Shown: piece by piece, positions 33,661 to 44,149 of the stretch
How positions within the stretch are numbered: position 1 is the first letter of the stretch
Layout of the letters: each line of letters begins with the position of its first letter
Source of the DNA: Arenicola marina
Taxonomy: Eukaryota; Annelida; Polychaeta; Arenicolidae
Direction of reading: 5' to 3'
Length of the DNA stretch: 64,000 nt
Assembly: GCA_964019135.1 (NCBI GenBank)
Contig: OZ025248.1
Span: forward strand, 74,034,119-74,098,118
Position numbers and translations under genes: made by a program
The notes under the pieces: model-generated
What the model saw: the letters and a program-made list of their open reading frames with translations, nothing else
The model's database searches: none
Told to the model about the DNA's origin: nothing

Positions 33661-33664
33661 TGTG

Positions 33665-34168
33665 TAAATGTGTCTAAGTATCAATAAACAATGCCTGAAG
33701 GGCGTAATCCAAGTGTGTCGATGCTATTTAAACGGCCTATCGTTTGAGTGTGTTAAAACACAGATTCAGACAATCCTTCCAGTGCCAATGCTGTCATGAA
33801 TAGAGGAGGGACTAAGCATATGTCTTTAATGGTTTCACTTTCGCATGTTCCGATGCTCGAACCTAGATGACTTATCTGGGAGCATCTCTATTATGCAACT
33901 CCCTCCGTTATACAGTCTTTGTGGGCTGACAGAACAGAAGTTCTATAAGGCAGGGAACACTGCAATATTATTATATGTGGGATATTGAAATGATTCTATA
34001 AGAATAATTTTTTTTTTATATTAGCATATTTTTAGTATAGAGATATATAGTGGTCAGAATTCATTTCTTGACAGTCCCAAGCATGACATTGTTGAATAGT
34101 AAAGCTTTAACTATATATATATATTCTACGGCTGAAAGTTATAATTACATTTTGTTTGTCTCTTTCAG
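33665..34168. other. Upstream region of the sulfotransferase gene
   Basis: AT-rich. It ends in TTTGTTTGTCTCTTTCAG (about 34169), a good splice acceptor, so an untranslated 5' exon further upstream is likely. No TATA box can be assigned with confidence. Confidence 0.35.
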
Positions 34169-34219
34169 ATAACTACAGATTATGTAATTTAAGGTCGGCA
34201 AGTTGCCAATGGCAAGCCA

Positions 34220-34667
34220 ATGGCAACTGAGAGATTAGTTCACAGCACCATGCTCACTCTACAACCTGCGTGTCTCCTGTGCCTCCGCCACAGACCCCTT
34301 CACTTATCACTTTCAGAGGGTTTCAGATTTGTTAGAAACTTTGCCAGCGAAGAGCCCCGGAATGCTAAGGCCCAACGGAGTGCGACGCGCGCTTTCACCC
34401 GCGCTCACTTATCGTCCTATGTGGCTGGTCTGGCCATTCTGATCGGCGCCCGACTTTACTACAAGAAACACAGGAACGACGGGGAGCAACATGAGGAGCG
34501 TCTGGAGACGTATACCAACCCGCACTTTGACGGCAGTGGATCCATTGTCAAGATGGGTTCCTTCTGGGTACCCAAGGAATTTCTCAAGGACAAACAACAG
34601 CTGCAGAATGTCAAGGACTTCGGACTGAGAGATGATGACGTATTTGTCGTTAGCTTTCCAAAATCAG
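34220..34667 (+). CDS. Sulfotransferase exon 1
   Basis: Encodes residues 1-149 plus one base of Gly150. Donor CAG|GTTTGT. It holds the N-terminal extension, the anchor segment, and the start of the fold (GSFWVPKEF, VFVVSFPKS). Confidence 0.88.
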
Positions 34668-37600
34668 GTTTGTAAAGGGGCCTGTTTTTGTTCTTGTCTT
34701 ATATGCCAAGTTAGAATGACAAATAATCTTAATCTGGCTTATATGTATAGCGCTGAATTAAGTAATAAAATGGGCAGCAAATAGCGGTGATCTGTTCCAT
34801 GTATCCTTTCATTTACTGTCGTATAGATGCACCAGGGACTGTGCCATCTGTTGGCCAATTATATTAGATTTAGAACGCCTATGCTATCTGGTTCGAATGT
34901 TAAGAAATGTATATATTATATATAATATTTATATATATGTATATTTATATATATAAATATTCATGCATGTTATGTTAAAGTGTCTAAATTGCCAATTGCA
35001 GGGACAACATGGGTCCAGGCCATTGTACACATGTTGATGAAAGGGGAGTTGTCAGGAGAGTCTGACTCCTCTACCATTGAGGATCGCTTTCCGTACCTGG
35101 AGTATGTTTATCCCGGCCTGGCAGCGCTGAGGAAAAGACCCAGTCCTCGCCTTATCAAGTCCCACCTCCCCTATGAAATGTTACCTGACGACATTGAACG
35201 TGGCAAAGCCAAGGTACTCATATATATTCACAGTGAAGGGTTAGCAATGTTGGTCGATCGCCATAAAGGGACTTATTACTGAGAGAAGTCTAAAGAGGGA
35301 ATGTGGTCCCTCGTATAGCTGGATCATAACATGTTCCAATCTTGATTCCAGTTCCAGGGGTGACTGCAATTCGCCATGGGACTTCCCCATGCTAAAGCCC
35401 TCAATCTCTCACCCCAGGAAAAATGTGTTGTCGAGTATTGCGAAAGTGGTCTGTGGTTAAACATGGTACCCGGTAGCCACAGTGCTTTTACCATTCGAAA
35501 ATTTGGACAATGGTGACAGATAAATATTTTTGGTACTACTAGGGGCTCCCACGGGCGTCTTATTTAAGCCATCACTCTATATGCTGATTTAGTGAGATTT
35601 AGTGACAAACATTTTAAGACATGTTAGCTGCTCAATCAGATACGGAATACATTTATATCCTTCTGGCTATCTTTCTATATTGTGTTTAGGTGATATACGT
35701 TGCTCGGAATGCGAAGGATACAATGGTGTCTTACTATTACTTCGTGAAAATGTTGTCGGTCACGAAGTATACTGGGCTCTTTGAAGACTTTTACCACAGC
35801 TTTATGACTGGGAAAGGTAGGACGATTTGCATATTATCTCGATATTAACTAATTCATCTTATCTAGTCTTAATTTTATTTTATGTCATTGTGATATTAAT
35901 TTATTCATTATATGTCATTACATTGGTGATTCAAGTTTAAGATCACCATTCCTGTACTCCCAGGTTGTTTATAATCCAGCAAATCCAGTTTGTTTAGTAG
36001 GGAGGTGGTGAGAGGTGTGGGGTGGGGGGGTGCAGCGGCAAACTGTTCCCACTGAATTCTTTCATCGGTTTGGAAATCTAATTATTTCTTTTCCGAAAAT
36101 GATTCGGGTCGCTTTCTCTGATTCCTTAAATGGGTGCAATATATACAGTGTCGGTATATCTTAGAGGGGAGACGACGCATAATTTAGGGGGGTTGCCACG
36201 TCACTCCAAGACGTTTTGGGAGGGACACTGCCTGGATTCATCACTTTCATCAAGGGATATAACACTGGGATGACATGAGCTCCCCACAAATTGCCGGCCG
36301 ACAGCGGGGAAGGGGAAGGGGGGAAAAGAACGCTCTGGAAAATAATTAACGATGAGGGTTCTAGCGGGGCTTGACGTCCATCCGCAAAGGGAGCGGGGGC
36401 CAATAAAGGTCAATGGAAAATTGTAAAGGGGCCTCCGGCTATGCCGTTTTGACAGGCGTACAATATTTATCATAACGCGCTCAGGTAGGGGCTGTACGCC
36501 ATTGTTGTCGTTGATTTTTCATTCGCCAGATGGCGCCACTAACGTATTCGGCGAAACTCTCCTGCCTATTGTTCAGATTGATCGCATAAGAGATTTAGCC
36601 CTGTTCATGGCGTATAGCGTATGCTAAATATGTCTTATCGTGTTTCCCAGTTCCCTATGGCCCCTGGAGCGAACACGTGCTCCAGTACTGGCGACGAAGG
36701 GAAGATTCTAACGTCTTGTTCATAACTTACGAAGACCTACACACGGTATGCAGAGAATCAAATTCGCGATACCACTCCCTGCCCTGAGCTTGTGTCTCTT
36801 GCTGCCAGCCTGGCAACTATTTGGTCATAATGTTTTGTGTTTCGCAAGCCCAGTTTAATGTGGAAAAAAGTGGTGTAAAAGCAGCATTTCAGTTCCCCAT
36901 TTATTATCCTCCACGACGACCCTGTATTCATTTTATAACTAATTCGGTAGTCCTCTTTTTCAAGGACGAATTGCGTCGTCTTTTCACAGTTAACATGTCT
37001 CACTTAACGTTAATGTTCAACAATTAGCGAGTCTACCATACGTCCTAAATGGTTATTTCAAGAATTGTCGATTAGCAAAGGATAACGGCCGTAAATATTA
37101 ATAATAATAATATTAGATCTAATCAAACTTAAGACAAGTATAACAAACATCGAGTCTTTTAGTTATTCTAGTATTATATATATTATCATATCAATTATAT
37201 AAACATATTATCAGCAATATTAGTAGGCGATTTGTGTCAGTTGTAAATATTCATAATGACGATATTCAAGCTTAACTTTCCTGATCCGAAATGGTTTCAT
37301 TTGTTCCAGTATTATAGATATTAACATAATGACTATATTGACTATATTAACTTCAGGCTACCGATGCTGTAACTATCCCTGCACATCGAAATGGTGTCGG
37401 CTATCTTCAGGATTGCCCCGCTGTGGTGCGGGCGGTGGCACGGTTCCTGGGACTCCCGGTGTCGGACAGCCAGGTTGGTCACGTGGTCGCCGCCTGCTCC
37501 TTCGACCGGATGCGTCGGGATCCGACGACCAACTACTCCTGGTGGGAAGACCTCGGGATCCGGACCAAGGGCTCGGACATCCACTTTATGAGGAAAGGTG

Positions 37601-38864
37601 CGACAGGGGCTCACGTGATCCCGTTGGACGCTTGTGAAGGCGTGTACGCTAGTGGTGGCTCCAGTAGGAGCTTCAGAGGGTCTTCAGGGTGTCCTTTCCC
37701 CAGTATTGGGCGGATAATCTGTTCATGGGTAGGGTACCCCGTAACATCCCCTCGTAAGGTCCCTCCTTAAGGTCCCCCCGAAAGGTCCCCCCGAAAGGTC
37801 CCCCCGAAAGTTCCCCTCACTCCCCCCGTAAAGTCCCCCCGAAAGATCCCCCAGTAAGTTCCCCCCCACTACCCCCGTAAGGTCTCCCTCAATCCCCCAG
37901 TAAGGTCCCCCCGTAAGGTCTCCCTCACTCCCCCCGCAAGGTCCCTCCGTGCATTGCCCTCGTAAGGTCCACCCGTAAGTTCCCCCTGTAAGATCCCCCC
38001 CATAAGGTCCCCCCGTAAGTTCCCCCTGTAAGATCCCCCCCATAAGGTCCCCCCGTAAGGTCCCCCCGTAAGGTCCCTCCGTAAGGTCCCCCCACTCCCC
38101 CCGCCCTTTCCAGCAGGTCATTCGTTGACATCAATGCATGAGACATATCACCCCCACTTCCACCCCGTTCACCCCCGGCTCTCTAAAACTGCTGGATTCG
38201 CTCACCCCTACGTGTGTGACTGGCTGGGACGTAAACCTGGGCGGCACCGCTTTGTCACGTGTCAGAGTGTCTGTTCGTATTTTAAGATACGGGTAGTCCC
38301 TTCGTCTAGTACGTAGCGCGTTCGGTTATTGTCGAGTGTGCTCTGCCAGGCCTGCCATAGCCGCCGGTACGTGGTTCGAACCCCACCTGTGCAAATATAT
38401 TTGTTTCTGTAGGATGGAGATTTTCATCACAACGAGTGGGGAGACACTATATGTCTACACCAAATCCGTTACTGAGATATATACATCAAGGAATTTAGTA
38501 TACATCAATTCATTGCGTTGAAATGTGATGTTATTTATTTGTTTGGTTTAAATACTAAAGCTACGGACGTAGATCCATTGTTAATTAATATGTATATCCC
38601 GATTATTTGCCGTGTCTATTTGCCGTGTCTGGGCCTCGGAATGTCCATTTTCATATAGAATACTTTGTGATTGACGTAAAATATCCAATTGTGACGTGAT
38701 AAATAAAGTGTAAAAATCATCCCTCCTTCCCAGGAATAATCGGTGACTGGCGGCGCAACCTATCTGGAGATATGTCGGCTGAAGTGGACGATATGTGCGC
38801 GCGCCGCCTCACGCCGGTCGGACTCCACTTCCGGGAATATTATAATTTTGACGAGGCGTCCTGA
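34220..38864 (+). CDS. Cytosolic-type sulfotransferase with N-terminal anchor, six exons
   Basis: Transfers sulfate from PAPS to a hydroxyl or amine acceptor; the acceptor cannot be told. Joining 34220-34667, 35002-35213, 35690-35816, 36651-36745, 37411-37597 and 38734-38864 gives 399 residues in one frame with GT-AG introns. Signatures in order: FPKSGTTW (146-153, PAPS loop), RLIKSHLP (catalytic His204), VARNAKDTMVSYYYF (Arg226, Ser234, 3'-phosphate site), PYGPWSEHV, ITYEDLH, and RKGIIGDWRRN (355-365). The usual KxxxTVxxxE dimer motif after GDW is not seen. Family members are about 290 residues; here about 100 extra N-terminal residues include an Arg-rich, acid-poor start with RNF-AS (39-43), resembling a mitochondrial cleavage site, and a hydrophobic segment at 66-81 followed by KKHR. 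ATG 34220 is the first in frame; Met11 is an alternative. Confidence 0.92.
35002..35213 (+). CDS. Sulfotransferase exon 2
   Basis: Acceptor CCAATTGCAG|GG, donor AAG|GTACTC. Carries TTWVQAIVH, EDRFPYLEY and the catalytic histidine in KSHLP. The in-frame read-through past the donor to 35282 is intronic. Confidence 0.92.
35690..35816 (+). CDS. Sulfotransferase exon 3
   Basis: Acceptor TTGTGTTTAG|GTG, donor AAAG|GTAGGA. Encodes VIYVARNAKDTMVSYYYF and FEDFYHSFMTG. Confidence 0.93.
36120..36600. other. Intron 3 sequence with CTCF-like site
   Basis: Moderately GC-rich with overlapping minus-strand ORFs that match nothing known. ATTCGCCAGATGGCGCCAC at 36521-36539 repeats the motif found at 31457-31475. 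Confidence 0.35.
36521..36539 (+). promoter_or_regulatory. CTCF-like motif in sulfotransferase intron 3
   Basis: Contains AGATGGCGC, fitting the AGRKGGCGC core. It shares ATTCGCCAGRTGGCGCYAC with the site in the foldback spacer, in opposite orientation. Confidence 0.35.
36651..36745 (+). CDS. Sulfotransferase exon 4
   Basis: Acceptor GTGTTTCCCAG|TT, donor ACG|GTATGC. Encodes PYGPWSEHVLQYW and VLFITYEDLHT. Confidence 0.93.
37411..37597 (+). CDS. Sulfotransferase exon 5
   Basis: Acceptor GGCTATCTTCAG|GATTGC gives DCPAVVRAVARFLGL directly after YEDLHT, matching family spacing. An upstream in-phase acceptor at 37356 would add 18 residues. Donor AAAG|GTGCGA splits RK-G. Confidence 0.88.
37738..38110. 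repeat. C-rich minisatellite in sulfotransferase intron 5
   Basis: About 25 units of 13-15 bp of the form CCCCCGTAAGGTC, with occasional CACTC interruptions. Minus-strand Gly-rich ORFs are shadows. It follows the exon 5 donor by about 140 bp. Confidence 0.9.
38290..38425 (+). mobile_element. tRNA-derived SINE head, family 3, in intron 5
   Basis: GTCTAGTACGTAGCGCGTTC (A-box-like) and GTACGTGGTTCGAACCCCAC (exact B-box core GGTTCGAACCC) are spaced about 55 bp apart, then a non-tRNA body. Single copy here, so limits are approximate. It is not a functional tRNA, since acceptor stem and anticodon arm cannot be folded. Confidence 0.5.
38734..38864 (+). CDS. Sulfotransferase exon 6 with stop
   Basis: Acceptor CCTCCTTCCCAG|GA. 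Completes RKG-IIGDWRRN and ends GLHFREYYNFDEAS with TGA at 38862-38864. Confidence 0.92.
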
Positions 38865-41030
38865 TGGCTGTTGACATGGCGGGCACCTGGTCGCACCCAC
38901 TGAAGGGAGAGGGGGGGCTGGGGGCAAACGGGGAGGGAAGCGGAGGGCGAGGGGTGTAATTGCTCAGCGCTAATTCAGGTCATGGGTCATGATGAGCAAT
39001 ATAATTAACACAATTTATTTCTTTACTTTTTGGATGTTCTTAATGGCGTCCTTGAACTCGCTGACGTCACTCCCCCTCCCCCATCCCCCACCCCCCTCAC
39101 CCAACCGTCCTCCAGGACTAATGTCGCGGGCATGTCAGTACGGCAGGGGACGACCGCTGATATGCCGTAACCAAGGCGAAGGCCCACCTGTAGTCGAGTG
39201 TCTGCGTTTATGGCGTTAAGACGTACCAACCAAAATATAAAAGTGGAGTGCCTGATGAGGCCCGAGACTTTCCCGGTCACGTTTGTTTACTGTTGGGCGA
39301 GATCATTGCTTGTCGTACCTGGCCATGTCGGGGGAGTACTGGCCATAGACACAACACCACGGCCTTTGCTCGAGGCGATGAAACTATTTTCCATCAGAAG
39401 ATGAGATTTTTTTTTTTTGCTGTGTGAATTATCTAATAGTGTGATGTTGTCATAAGAAAAAGGGGCAAAATAAATCCTGCCGGAAGGAGGTTACAATTTG
39501 ATGTATTTATGGTGTTTGTGTATTTATCCGCGCTACAGAACGTGCTTGTTGCATCCCAGTTCCACGTGAAGAATCCCTCGGGGTCTCCTGTCCCTGGCGC
39601 CTTCCCTTGGGGAACCCCCCCTCTCTGGCGCCATCGAGGTGGCCCCCGGGCCCCCAGCGGACCCAACCCCTGCCGCTGTGGGATTCTCGCGATCTGCCCT
39701 CCAGTACTGTCTGTGCTACAGCAAACGGCATCCCGCGCCATGCGCTTTGCAACAGACAATTGTTCATTTTCCGCCAGCCCCTTAAAAAAAACCCGGCGGG
39801 CCTGCTCTCATGGTGATGTCTAATGTAAATGGATGTCCCATTCCATCCTCCCGCATTTCTTGTTTGATATCTATGTGGTCCATGTATAAACTGTTTTTCC
39901 TTCTGTCAACAAAACATTAAAATGTTGTCGTTAATTCTCCATTTGTGTGCATCATTTTTATTAATCACTTGGTTCTGCACTTAGCAAATTTGACCCGGGC
40001 CCCGACCATTTCTCATGGCCATTGCTTGTCGACCTGGACCAGTTGGGTCGCCAACAGTCTGGCCTTGTTTGACGGGTCTTGTTTGGGAGACGTGTCCCGG
40101 CAGCCGACTAGCTCTCCGGGGTATCAGTGTGCGGGAGAGGGGGGCTGGGGGATGAGGATAGGGTCTCGGTCGGCCTTCGCCCTGCCTTCCCTCTCACGGT
40201 TCCGTGCTACGAGTTGCTTGTCGGTACTCTGCCTCTCTTCGCTCTCCTTCTCCATCCATCCTTTCTTCACTTATTCTGTAGGTCTTTACTTTAGCCCCCC
40301 TCCCCCCCACCCACTCTCTCCCCGTCCGCTATCTTACTGCCCTCCACACACACACTTTACTTCTCTACTGCAAACCCGCTCCCTCCTTGTCGTCTATTCC
40401 CATTTTTCCTCTCTTTTCTTTTCCCCGACCATTCTTATCCACCGATCTTAACTCCTTCATTCGCTTGTACACCCCACCGCACCCCTCACCCGCGCTACGC
40501 CTACCGGTTTAATGCGGCGGGGTGGGTGGGGGGGGCAGTTAGGCAGGGAGAAGGGAGGGGGTGGAGTGGTATTCTGCCATTAAGGAGCGGTTTTTGGCTT
40601 GACCACCGACATAAAGAAATTATCCACTTGTGTGTTTTATTAGAAATCCTGAAACAAACGTTAGCTGAACGAGCGACGAGACAGGTATTGTCTGTGTCAC
40701 GTCCTTGCCTGGCCATGTCCCTGCCCACCCCCAGATAGCCGCCCCCTCCAGCCCTCTAGCTCTCTCTCTCTCACCGCTCCCAAGCCCGCGACCGCCGCCG
40801 CCCGCCGCCGCCGCAGCCGGTCGCGGTGTCCACAGAGCCCCTGGCTTCACGGATATCTCTCACAAACACAGCGCTTGGCGTGCTGTCCGCGGGGGGGCGC
40901 TGCCATGGCTAATCCCCGCCAATTAAAGGGGTTCAGTCTACAACCGCTGGGTCAATATTATCCATTATTAATTAGATCTTGCCTGGATTTTTATAAAGCT
41001 TTGTTGGTACTGGGTGAAATCTACTGAGAT
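38865..41030. other. 3' region of the sulfotransferase gene and intergenic DNA
   Basis: No further coding exon. 38900-38955 is G-rich and 39070-39110 is C-rich. 39500-40400 has overlapping ORFs of 69-168 codons of mixed composition with no family match. A CT-rich, CCG-repeat patch lies at 40740-40825. Confidence 0.45.
39469..39474 (+). terminator. Candidate poly(A) signal of the sulfotransferase gene
   Basis: The first AATAAA after the stop codon, followed 30-55 bp on by a GT/T-rich stretch (TTTATGGTGTTTGTGTATTT). It would give a 3' UTR of about 620 nt. Confidence 0.35.
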
Positions 41031-41034
41031 TCGG

Positions 41035-41235
41035 GGTCGGTTTGGTATGCTTCCGTTTTTTTTGTTTTGGTTTGGTGTGTTTAAGTTTGGTTTATCTCGG
41101 TTTGGTTTGTTTCAGTTCGATTTAGGTCTGTGCGTTCGGTTTGGCTTTGGTTGGGTCGGCTCGTTCGCTTTGGATTTGGTTTGGGTCCGTTCATTCAGTT
41201 TGGTTTTGTTTGTAAAGCGGTTGGTTTTGAAATGT
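41035..41235. repeat. T/G-rich degenerate repeat (TTTGGTTTG-type)
   Basis: Imperfect 9-15 bp units such as TCGGTTTGGTTTG and GTTTCAGTTCGAT. The plus-strand Phe/Gly/Leu-rich ORF is a by-product. Confidence 0.6.
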
Positions 41236-41624
41236 CAAGTTTAGCATGAATCAGAGGTTTAATTCGAACGGGACCGCCCTATGAGTATCATCTTGTATAT
41301 GCCCTCTTCCATCATTAGGACTATGGGGCGTCGCTGGACAAGGACCTGTAACATGTGACACACTGAATTAACCGTCGGTTCAATAAGACGTTATTAATGA
41401 CGCGTCAGAGAAGCTCAGTAAGGAGGGACGTTTTTGTTTTTGAGTTTCTTCCGGTTATTATACCGTTGATCATATTTTGCACCGTGATTTGACCATTGTT
41501 CATATTTTGCAAACGAAATGAGTGTCTTAAGCAACCATTTTGCCGTATTTTTTTGGCACGACGTCCGAATCAAATACCGGAAGCCAAACTTGACACAAAC
41601 CAGGAACTTGACGGTCCGAATGGC

Positions 41625-42035
41625 GCGAACCTGTCAATCTGGAACCTGTTCTTGTTCTGTTCTTGAAACCTGTCAATCAGAAACCGAATGGGCCACGGTT
41701 CTTGCGCCACGGTTCTTGAAACCTGTCGATCTGAAGCCGAATGGGCCACGATTCTTGATAAACCTGTCAATCTGAAGCCAAATGAGCCACGGATCTTGAA
41801 ACCTGTCAATCTGAAGCCAAATGAGCCACGAATCTTGAAACCTGTCAATCTGAAGCCGCATGGGCTACTGTTCTTGAAACCTGTCGATCTGAAGCCGAAT
41901 GGGCTTCCCGCGTTCAGGAGAAGCCACGGTTCTTGAAACCTGTCAATTTTCAAGCCGAATGGGCTACTGATCTTGAAACCTGTCAATCTGAAGCTGAATG
42001 GGCCGCGGTTCTTGAAGCCTGTCAATATCGAGCCC
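41625..42035. repeat. 39-bp minisatellite, about 10 copies
   Basis: Unit GGTTCTTGAAACCTGTCAAT followed by CTGAAGCCGAATGGGCCAC. The 13-codon period keeps frames open on both strands (for example a 160-codon minus ORF with FKNRGPFGFRLTG repeats), so those ORFs are not evidence of genes. Confidence 0.92.
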
Positions 42036-42394
42036 AAGGCGCATATAACCAAGTCATCTTGATGTGCGTTTGGTATACAACGTCAGCTCTTAGCACCGTT
42101 GTTTTAAATAAATTCGTGGTAACTACATGTATATATTTCACCAAAGATACTCAAATGCTTGATACTTACTTGATTTGTCGTATCGTCGTATGGCCTCCAG
42201 CCAGGCACCCTAAGAAATGTGGTACTGGCACCCCCTTTCCCCCACTCCATTAGACTGACAAAACAATGACACGCCCCATAATGTCTACTGAGATGGGTAG
42301 GGTATACAATGATTTATTCGGCTTCAATGTGGCTCCGATAAACATTGTGGGGCCTGGCGCACGCCGTATGAGCTCTGAATATAGTTATTATTCC

Positions 42395-42600
42395 CATTTT
42401 ACTCACGCTTCTCTAGGTCATTTACCAGGCTGAGGTACAGATCAACAGGTCGTTGGTTCGAACCATGCAACCTCCATTCGTACCTGTATCTGGAGCAAGT
42501 TTCATCCAACCTCGTGTAATTGTCTTGGGAAGTGTATTGGTCCAGTCTAGATTCCATGTGTATATGTATTAACGTTACTCCTGTCGCATCTAGCATTAAG
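42395..42600 (+). mobile_element. Possible tRNA-derived SINE
   Basis: GGTCGTTGGTTCGAACCATG is a clear B box, and ACGCTTCTCTAGGTCATTTACCAGG upstream could be a degenerate A box. The body contains ATTCCATGTGTATATGTATT. Only one copy is in the window. Confidence 0.35.
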
Positions 42601-42699
42601 TGCAGCGGTACAAATCTTGATTCGTGAGCTGTTTTGTCAATATTTAGAATGTAGCTCAGTCTGATACCGCAAGTTACTAGTTTTTACAATACAGAGCTC

Positions 42700-42813
42700 G
42701 GTTATGGGTGGAAAATGATTCAAAAACCAACCAGGGAGGTGAGATAACACCCAACCCTGCCCCCCCGCCCTCACACCCCCCACTCACCCTGGCGGTGACC
42801 TTATTGCCGTTGA

Positions 42814-42844
<31 letters not shown>

Positions 42845-43090
42845 GCAAACACACGCACACACACTTCCCATCCCCTATACCGAGGCGTGCAGCGCCAACA
42901 GATTTCAGGCCCTGGTCTCGCAGCCAGGGACAACGGCTGAGGGTTCCGCACCCGCCGGCCCCGGGGTTCGCAGGTGTCGCCTCTTGAGGCGACCCCGACG
43001 CCCCCCCCACCCGACCCCCGTCCGCCTCCTACCTTCGCCCCCCCCCCCCCCTCCCCCCAATGGCAGACCGTCTCACCGTCCCCGGCCACC
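42700..43090. other. C-rich low-complexity region with (CA)n
   Basis: Poly-C runs at about 42817-42830 and 43037-43056, with (AC)n at 42830-42868. The 202-codon plus ORF (42708-43316) and the minus ORFs are composition artefacts, Pro/His-rich and Gly-rich respectively. Confidence 0.6.
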
Positions 43091-43319
43091 CGATCAATCC
43101 AGGATATGCCTTTTTGCGGCTGGAAGTAAAATCGACGGCTGTTCTCGACTGCGGACGCCCCCCGCCTTCCGCATAGAGCATACCCTCGGACTACGAGCCA
43201 GAGTGTGGTTGCCAAGGAAAAGTGCTTGCCAAGGAAGGCTCACCACGTTCGGCGGTATCGAACCACGTAATAACTTATCAGTGGCTCCTAAAATCTTCAT
43301 TATTTGGACATGTTAAATA

Positions 43320-43975
43320 CATTCTGGCACGCTGATAAGCTGTACGAGTGTTTCTCAAATACTGATCATAACAAGGGAGTTTGTAACTTAGTATCTGCAG
43401 ATTGACTATAGGCTACAATAACTGCCAAAAATTGCTAAAAGGGACAAATTAATCTGTCGATATATGTTGTAGTCGTGTACTACGCAAGGCATTTGTCAAT
43501 GCGTAACAATTTGTTCCCAAAATTAACCCAAATGCTGTCTGCTATTTCGCCTGCGTCGCGTTTACCCGACAGAAATCATTCAGTTTTTCCCAATAAAATG
43601 TCAGTAGAACCACCCACCCGATGCAAGGCATTTCTTTAGCCAAAGAGGAGAGGAGGGGATGAAAAAGTGGTTCAAAAGTACCCTAGCCCAATGCCAAAGT
43701 CCGCCATTAGATGAACCGGCTTTGTTACCAACAAACAATATATGTCTGATCGGCACGGAACTGATGTCGAAACATGGCGCAAGAAACTCTCCCGTTTTAT
43801 CTCGGAAAGACTTTCACAATAATAATAAAGTACTAGTATATATAGGGTTATTTATACGTGTGCCACATTGACATAAACTTTTTTATTCCCGCCGTTTATT
43901 TCAATAATTTATTATATAAATTTATCTCCATCGGCAAGATATAAATCTCAAGTCTACTGTTACTAGCGCATGCGG
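43320..43975. other. No recognisable feature
   Basis: AT-rich unique sequence with no repeat or gene signal. Confidence 0.4.
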
Positions 43976-43979
43976 TCGG

Positions 43980-44140
43980 AGATGGGGAGAGCCTGGCCAT
44001 GCAATATGGCTAGAGAAAGCCTAGCCCTGTAATATGGCTAGAGAGAGCCTAGCCCTGTAATATGGCTAGAGAGGGCCTAGCCCTGTAATATGGCTAGAAA
44101 GAGCCTAGCCCTGTAATATGGCTGGAGAGAGCCCACAAGC
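43980..44140. repeat. 28-bp minisatellite, about 6 copies
   Basis: Unit TATGGCTAGAGAGAGCCTAG followed by CCCTGTAA, spacing 28. Each unit contains the inverted pair CTAG...CTAG (GCTAGAGAGAGCCTAGC), so single strands could form small hairpins. Confidence 0.88.
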
Positions 44141-44149
44141 ACCGTGCCA

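Noticed and set aside
35602..35784. 60-codon plus ORF over sulfotransferase exon 3
   Set aside because: Out of frame with the exon, which gives the family motif VARNAKDTMVSYYYF in the other frame.
39945..40451. 168-codon plus ORF downstream of the sulfotransferase gene
   Set aside because: Ser/Pro/Leu/Phe-rich composition from CT-rich DNA; no motif, splice or promoter context.
41570..42052. 160-codon minus-strand ORF with 13-residue repeats
   Set aside because: It is the 39-bp minisatellite read in frame; the opposite strand is equally open.
42708..43316. 202-codon Pro/His-rich ORF
   Set aside because: Mostly poly-C and (CA)n in translation; a similarly long ORF exists on the other strand.
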